Notes under the pieces: generated by a model
Told to the model about the DNA's origin: nothing
Databases searched by the model: none
Seen by the model: only the letters and a program-made list of their open reading frames with translations
Made by a program: the position numbers and the translations under genes
Shown here: positions 6,651 to 9,867 of the stretch, in pieces
How the letters are laid out: each line of letters begins with the position of its first letter
Numbering within the stretch: position 1 is the stretch's first letter
Assembly (NCBI GenBank): GCA_040080965.1
Contig: JBEBHH010000071.1
Location: forward strand, 1-9,867
Length of the DNA stretch: 9,867 bases
From: SHZI01 sp040080965
Lineage (GTDB): Bacteria > Pseudomonadota > Gammaproteobacteria > Steroidobacterales > GCA-2729495
Reading direction: 5' to 3'

Positions 6651-6679
6651 ATAGTAACCACAACGCAAGTGCGGCGTAA
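6651..6679 (-). promoter_or_regulatory. Candidate promoter of the TonB receptor gene
   Basis: On the minus strand a -10-like TACTAT (complement of 6651-6656, 4 of 6 to consensus) is preceded at 17 bases by a poor -35-like TTACGC (complement of 6674-6679). The AT-rich -10 stands out in this GC-rich gap, and the inferred start gives a leader of about 60 bases. The -35 lies inside the inverted repeat at 6669-6687. Sequence support is modest. Confidence 0.3.
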
Positions 6680-6687
6680 AGCCGCAC
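6669..6687. repeat. Inverted repeat GTGCGGC/GCCGCAC
   Basis: A perfect 7-bp inverted repeat with a 5-base spacer (GTAAA on the plus strand). On the minus strand it reads GGTGCGGCTTTACGCCGCAC, which recalls the loop and arms of the TAGGAGCG repeats (GCGGC-TTTA-GCCGC) but carries different flanks and no stop codon. It lies about 100 bases past the end of the cyoE-like gene and upstream of the receptor. It may be a relative of that repeat family, a weak terminator (no T run follows), or an operator over the receptor promoter. Confidence 0.4.
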
Positions 6688-6783
6688 CAGGCCTTACGCG
6701 GGAAAGGTCTCGCGGAAGAAGAACGGGAAGGTTTGCGGAATTACAACAACCCGTGAGGCGCGAGCGCCGCGCGTCGGCCCGGC

Positions 6784-7647
6784 CTAGCCCAGCAACAGGT
6801 TGTCGAAGATCGCCCCGGTGAGCAGCAGCCCCAGCTGCACGATGGAGGCGGCGAAGGTGCGCCAGGCCTGCGGGATCGTGGGCGAGAGCACCAGCCGCCA
6901 GCTGGCCAGCAGGAAGAACGCGCCGCCGGCCACGGCACTGGCCAGGTAGATCCAGCTCATGCCGTACCAGAACGGCACGACGGACAAGGCCACGAGCGCG
7001 ATGGCGTGGCCGAGGATGGTGCGGGTGGACAGTTCGTCGCTGACGACGACCGGCAGCATCGGCACGCCCGCCGCCGCGTAGTCCTTCTTGCAGGCGAACG
7101 CCAGCGCCCAGAAGTGCGGCGGAGTCCAGAGGAACAGGACGACGGCGAGGATCAGGGGCGCCGGCTCGAACGTGGCATCGACGGCTGCGGCGCCCGCCAT
7201 GACGGCGAAGCTGCCGGCGAGCCCGCCGATCACGATGTTGAGCCAGGTGCGGCGCTTCAGCCAGACCGTGTAGACGACGCCGTAGGTGAACGCGCCGAGG
7301 AAGATGTACAGCGCCGCGGTCACGTTGGTCGCGAGTGCCGCCGCGACGACGGACAGCAGCACGACGAGGAGGATGCCGGCATGCCAGGCGCCCGTGGCCG
7401 CAAAGCGGCCCGTGGCGAAGGGCCGCTCCCGGGTGCGCTTCATGTCCCGGTCCAGGTCCCGCTCCCACAGCTGGTTGAAGGCGCCGGCGGCGGCGGAAGA
7501 CAGCAAGGTGGCGACACCCAGCACGAGCACCTGCCAGGCTGACAGTTCACCACCCGGGCTCACGGCCAGGCCGGCCAGGGCGCAGGCCATGATGAGGAAG
7601 CCGAGCCGCACCTTGGCGGTGTGATAGACGAGGCGGAGAGTCTCCAA
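6784..7647 (-). CDS. cyoE: Protoheme IX farnesyltransferase-like UbiA prenyltransferase (heme O synthase)
   Basis: A 287-residue integral membrane enzyme of the UbiA superfamily, with about 8-9 hydrophobic segments. The family reaction farnesylates the heme b vinyl group to give heme O for terminal oxidases. Visible signatures are the Asp-rich motif NQLWERDLDRDMKRTRERP (58-76), KRRTWLNIVIGG (131-142), WTPPHFWALA (174-183) and KKDYAAAGVPMLPV (187-200). Differences from usual CyoE/CtaB: the first Asp of N-x3-D is Glu62; the conserved N-terminal TKPR is TAKVR; and the usual GAxPPxxGW after NIVIGG is GSFAVMAGA, without the Pro pair or Trp. The start is TTG at 7647 with AGGG 8 bases upstream; the next Met (residue 20) would remove the first helix. 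It stands alone without oxidase subunit genes. A sister activity within UbiA cannot be excluded. Confidence 0.8.
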   Translation of the reverse strand: METLRLVYHTAKVRLGFLIMACALAGLAVSPGGELSAWQVLVLGVATLLSSAAAGAFNQLWERDLDRDMKRTRERPFATGRFAATGAWHAGILLVVLLSVVAAALATNVTAALYIFLGAFTYGVVYTVWLKRRTWLNIVIGGLAGSFAVMAGAAAVDATFEPAPLILAVVLFLWTPPHFWALAFACKKDYAAAGVPMLPVVVSDELSTRTILGHAIALVALSVVPFWYGMSWIYLASAVAGGAFFLLASWRLVLSPTIPQAWRTFAASIVQLGLLLTGAIFDNLLLG

Positions 7648-7744
7648 CGTCAGGACCCTTCAGGTTGTGTCTGGAGGTGGTGTCTGGGAAGTCCGGGGGC
7701 CGCGGCCGAAGGCCTCAGCCAGCAAATTGTAGCCCAGCGCTCCC

Positions 7745-8869
7745 TCAGAAATAACCCCGCAGCGCCTCCGCGAAGCCCCGCATCTGCTCCACGGTGCCCA
7801 TGCTGACCCGGCACCAGGTGTCGTAGGGGGGGAAAGGCCGGCCGACCAGGAAGCCCGCGCGCCGCATGGCCGCACTGAAGTCGGCCAGCGGCCCGCCCGT
7901 ATCAAAGAAGACGAAATTGCCCCGCCCCTGCTCCACGTGGCGCAGCTTCAGGTCCCGGAGCGCCCCGGTGGTGATCGCCAGGCCCTCCTGCAACCGGGCC
8001 CGGGAGAAGTCCTGGAACTCCTGGTCCTGGTAGCTTGCGGTCGCCGCGGCCACGCCGGCGCAGCCGAGCAGGGTCATGCGGTGCTTTTCCAGCCGCTGGA
8101 TGGTCTCCGGCGGCGCCAGCGCATAGCCCACGCGGAGGCCCGCCATGCCGTGAAGCTTGGAGAAAGTGCGGGTGACGATCACCGGGTCGCCGGCGCGAAC
8201 GCGATCCGTGGCCGTGTGGGCGGGCCAGTCTTCCCAGAGGTCCAGGTAGGCCTCGTCCACGAGGACGGTGGTGCGGCGAGCCGCGGCCTGCAGGAACGGG
8301 CGGAGCTCGGCGCCCGGTATCAGGGTGCCCGTGGGGTTGTTGGGATTACATATATATAAGAGCCCGGTCTTCGCCGTGATGGCGGCCGCGAGTCCCTTGA
8401 GGTCGTGGCGGAGATCCTCATCGAGTGGCACCTCGGTGACGGCGGCGCCGAGCTGCCGCGCGTACTCCTGCAGGAAGCCGAACGTCGGCCGGGCGGCGAC
8501 GACCTCGCGGCCACCCAGGCCGTAGACGAGGCCGGCGATGCGCAGGATCTCGCCGGAGCCGTCGGCAAGCATGACGTGGGCGGGCGTGAGCCCTTCGCGG
8601 GCGGCGATCAGCTGCTTCAGCGGCTGTTCGTTCCCCATCGGGTACTGCCATGCCGTGGCGAGGGCATCGGTGACGGCCCGGCGCGCGCTGGCGGCGGGCC
8701 CGTAGGGATTCTCGTTGGCGATGAGCCGGGCAGGAGCCGCAGGCGGCGCTGCGGCCGCGACCGCCGCAGCCGGGGCCTCCCGGGAAAATGCGGAGCGCGT
8801 CGCAATCAGGGCCGTCGCGGCCGCCGTCGACCCGAGCACCAGGGACCGGCGGCTGAGTTGTGCAGACAT
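7745..8869 (-). CDS. Tat-exported class I/II aminotransferase, histidinol-phosphate aminotransferase-like
   Basis: A 374-residue fold-type I PLP enzyme most like HisC. Motifs in order: NENPYGP (52-58), CNPNNPTG (174-181), DEAYLD (205-210) with Asp205 placed to contact the PLP pyridine nitrogen, SKLHGMAGLRVGYA (237-250) with Schiff-base Lys238, and WCRVSMGT (352-359) with the substrate carboxylate Arg354. Unusually, residues 1-30 (MSAQLSRRSLVLGSTAAATA and on) form a twin-arginine signal. An Ala/Pro-rich linker (about 31-48) precedes the catalytic domain, so the enzyme should act outside the cytoplasm after cofactor loading. The start at 8869 has GGAGG at 5-base spacing; an upstream ATG at 8902 would bury that site. 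No his genes are nearby, so biosynthetic HisC function is doubtful. It precedes the cyoE-like gene by 97 bases on the same strand and may be cotranscribed. Confidence 0.85.
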   Translation of the reverse strand: MSAQLSRRSLVLGSTAAATALIATRSAFSREAPAAAVAAAAPPAAPARLIANENPYGPAASARRAVTDALATAWQYPMGNEQPLKQLIAAREGLTPAHVMLADGSGEILRIAGLVYGLGGREVVAARPTFGFLQEYARQLGAAVTEVPLDEDLRHDLKGLAAAITAKTGLLYICNPNNPTGTLIPGAELRPFLQAAARRTTVLVDEAYLDLWEDWPAHTATDRVRAGDPVIVTRTFSKLHGMAGLRVGYALAPPETIQRLEKHRMTLLGCAGVAAATASYQDQEFQDFSRARLQEGLAITTGALRDLKLRHVEQGRGNFVFFDTGGPLADFSAAMRRAGFLVGRPFPPYDTWCRVSMGTVEQMRGFAEALRGYF

Positions 8870-9048
8870 GGGCGACCTCCAAAAAACTACTGCCATCAAC
8901 AACCTGGGTTGGCCATCAGGGCCGCCGGCAGGCCACCTGGCCGTTATACGGGCCGGTTATGCGTGGATAACAACAACGTCGTTCCGTCGCCGGTGGCGGA
9001 CGGTTACTTTGCTTTCCGCCTTCTCGACCCGCCGTTCAGGAGTCTCCC
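8870..9048. promoter_or_regulatory. Divergent promoter region, aminotransferase / cysH
   Basis: Leftward, TATAAC (complement of 8943-8948, 5 of 6 to the -10 consensus) with TTATCC 17 bases upstream is a fair promoter for the aminotransferase. Rightward, GATAAC (8966-8971) with GTTATA (8943-8948) at 17-base spacing is a weaker candidate for cysH. The two candidates share 8943-8948, which would make them compete. A near direct repeat GTTATACG/GTTATGCG (8943-8950, 8956-8963) and a symmetric GGCCACCTGGCC (8931-8942) are possible regulator contacts. The cysH ribosome site is AGGAG (9038-9042), 6 bases before its GTG start. A CysB site cannot be confirmed by eye. Confidence 0.35.
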
Positions 9049-9861
9049 GTGTCCGCAGCCGCCAACCTCGTTCTCACCGACGTCGACGCCAGCGCCCTCA
9101 AGGGCGCGGCGGTGCTGTTCGACGAGGTCGAGTCGCGGGAGCACGCGGTCGCCCACGGGAACAAGCTCTTCGCCGGACTGTCGGCTGGCGAACGGGTTGC
9201 CTGGGCCCTGGAGCATCTCCCCGGCAATCATGTCCTGACCTCCAGCTTCGGTATCCAGGCCGCGGTGCTGCTTCACCTGGTAACACGCCAGCGCCCGGAC
9301 ATCCCGGTCATCTTCATCGACACGGGATACCTGTTCCCTGAAACCTACCAGTTTGTCGACGCCCTGTCCGACCGGCTCAACCTGAACCTCAAGGTGTACG
9401 GCAACCGGCAGAGCCCCGCGTGGCAGGAGGCCCGCTACGGCAAGCGCTGGCAGCAGGGCCTGGCCGGCATCGAACTGTACAACCGGGAAAACAAGGTGGA
9501 GCCCATGGAGCGGGCGCTCCGCGACCTGGGCGTGAACAGCTGGTTCGCCGGCCTGCGGCGGTCCCAGTCGTCGAGCCGCGCGAACGTGCCGTTCCTGAAC
9601 GCCCATCTGAATAGCCAGGGTGCCGTCGGCAGCGAACGCTGGAAGGTCCACCCGATCGCGGACTGGACCGACCGGGATGTCTTCCGCTACCTGAAGCAGA
9701 ACGACCTGCCCTACCACCCGCTCTGGGAGCAGGGCTACATCTCGGTGGGCGACGTGCACACCACGAAGCCCATTCACGCGGTGAAGTCAGAAGAGGAAAC
9801 CCGCTTCTTCGGCCTGAAGCGCGAGTGCGGCCTGCACGACATCGACCTGTCGGGACTGTAG
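9049..9861 (+). CDS. cysH: Phosphoadenosine phosphosulfate (PAPS) reductase
   Basis: A 270-residue cytoplasmic enzyme of assimilatory sulfate reduction that reduces PAPS to sulfite with thioredoxin. Family features are SSFGIQAAVLLHL (65-77, the nucleotide-binding loop), FIDTGYLFPETYQF (89-102), WFAGLRRSQSSSRA (165-178), the GYISVGDVHTTK block (229-240) and the C-terminal RFFGLKRECGLH with catalytic Cys260. That cysteine is the only one in the protein, so the four-cysteine iron-sulfur site of APS-type reductases is absent. This points to the E. coli-like PAPS-specific, thioredoxin-dependent type. The start is GTG with AGGAG at 6-base spacing. No other cys gene is in the window. The TAG stop opens a TAGGAGCG repeat cut by the window end. 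Confidence 0.95.
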   Translation: MSAAANLVLTDVDASALKGAAVLFDEVESREHAVAHGNKLFAGLSAGERVAWALEHLPGNHVLTSSFGIQAAVLLHLVTRQRPDIPVIFIDTGYLFPETYQFVDALSDRLNLNLKVYGNRQSPAWQEARYGKRWQQGLAGIELYNRENKVEPMERALRDLGVNSWFAGLRRSQSSSRANVPFLNAHLNSQGAVGSERWKVHPIADWTDRDVFRYLKQNDLPYHPLWEQGYISVGDVHTTKPIHAVKSEEETRFFGLKRECGLHDIDLSGL

Positions 9862-9867
9862 GAGCGG
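9859..9867 (+). repeat. TAGGAGCG hairpin repeat, copy 3, truncated by window end
   Basis: The cysH stop codon TAG continues as GAGCGG to the last base, identical to the first nine bases of copy 2. The stem's second half would lie outside the window, so the assignment rests on nine bases plus the matching stop-codon placement. Confidence 0.5.

Noticed and set aside
6585..6668. ATG start at 6668 for the TonB receptor
   Set aside because: The extra 28 residues are Arg-rich and precede the signal peptide; the ATG at 6584 has GGGGGAG close by.
6757..6768. GGCGCGAGCGCC palindrome after the cyoE-like gene as a terminator
   Set aside because: The stem is only 4-5 bp and no T-rich tract follows on the minus strand.
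7006..7542. A 178-codon plus-strand frame within the cyoE-like gene
   Set aside because: Compositionally biased shadow of a gene with clear UbiA motifs on the other strand.
8405..9238. A 277-codon plus-strand frame spanning the aminotransferase 5' end, the divergent gap and the cysH start
   Set aside because: It runs through three unrelated regions, is Arg/Pro-rich and lacks a ribosome site.

Overview
This is a GC-rich proteobacterial window, most likely from a gammaproteobacterium of the Xanthomonadales/Nevskiales/Steroidobacterales type. That placement is inferred from the GC-rich coding, the sphingomonad/xanthomonad-style TonB-dependent receptor, the single-cysteine CysH, and the short palindromic TAGGAGCG elements next to genes. 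No rRNA, tRNA, CRISPR array, integrase or transposase gene is visible. Coding density is high and no gene-free stretch exceeds about 220 bases.

Layout: (1) Bases 1-52 hold an imperfect palindrome resembling a REP element, cut by the window edge. (2) 64-2494 is a leftward two-gene unit: an MFS transporter followed 40 bases later by a Tat-exported DUF1838 protein. (3) 2495-2711 is the divergent control region. It contains a 66-base near-palindrome followed by six T. (4) 2712-3785, rightward, encodes a membrane-anchored paraoxonase-family (PON-like) lactonase/arylesterase with the calcium, histidine and disulfide residues of the family at almost the same numbering as human PON1. (5) 3783-3890 is a convergent 3' junction: a strong terminator flanked by two copies of a TAGGAGCG hairpin repeat, each copy supplying its gene's TAG stop codon. 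(6) 3888-6584, leftward, is a TonB-dependent receptor with five loop cysteine pairs and an EF-hand-like loop. (7) 6784-7647, leftward, is a divergent heme O synthase-type UbiA prenyltransferase with a TTG start. (8) 7745-8869, leftward, is a histidinol-phosphate aminotransferase-like PLP enzyme with a twin-arginine signal. (9) 9049-9861, rightward, is CysH (PAPS reductase), whose stop codon again opens a TAGGAGCG repeat that runs off the window.

How the genes may work together: the TonB receptor (outer-membrane uptake), the DUF1838 protein and PON-like enzyme (both on the far side of the inner membrane) and the MFS transporter (inner membrane) could form an uptake and processing set for an unidentified organic compound, possibly a lactone or ester. 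This is inferred from adjacency and localisation only. CyoE and CysH are ordinary housekeeping functions (respiratory heme modification, assimilatory sulfate reduction). No complete new multi-gene defence or mobile system is seen. The most notable signals are the stop-codon-embedded repeat family with a compensatory stem change, the long palindrome before the PON-like gene, the exported aminotransferase, and the altered motifs in the CyoE homologue.
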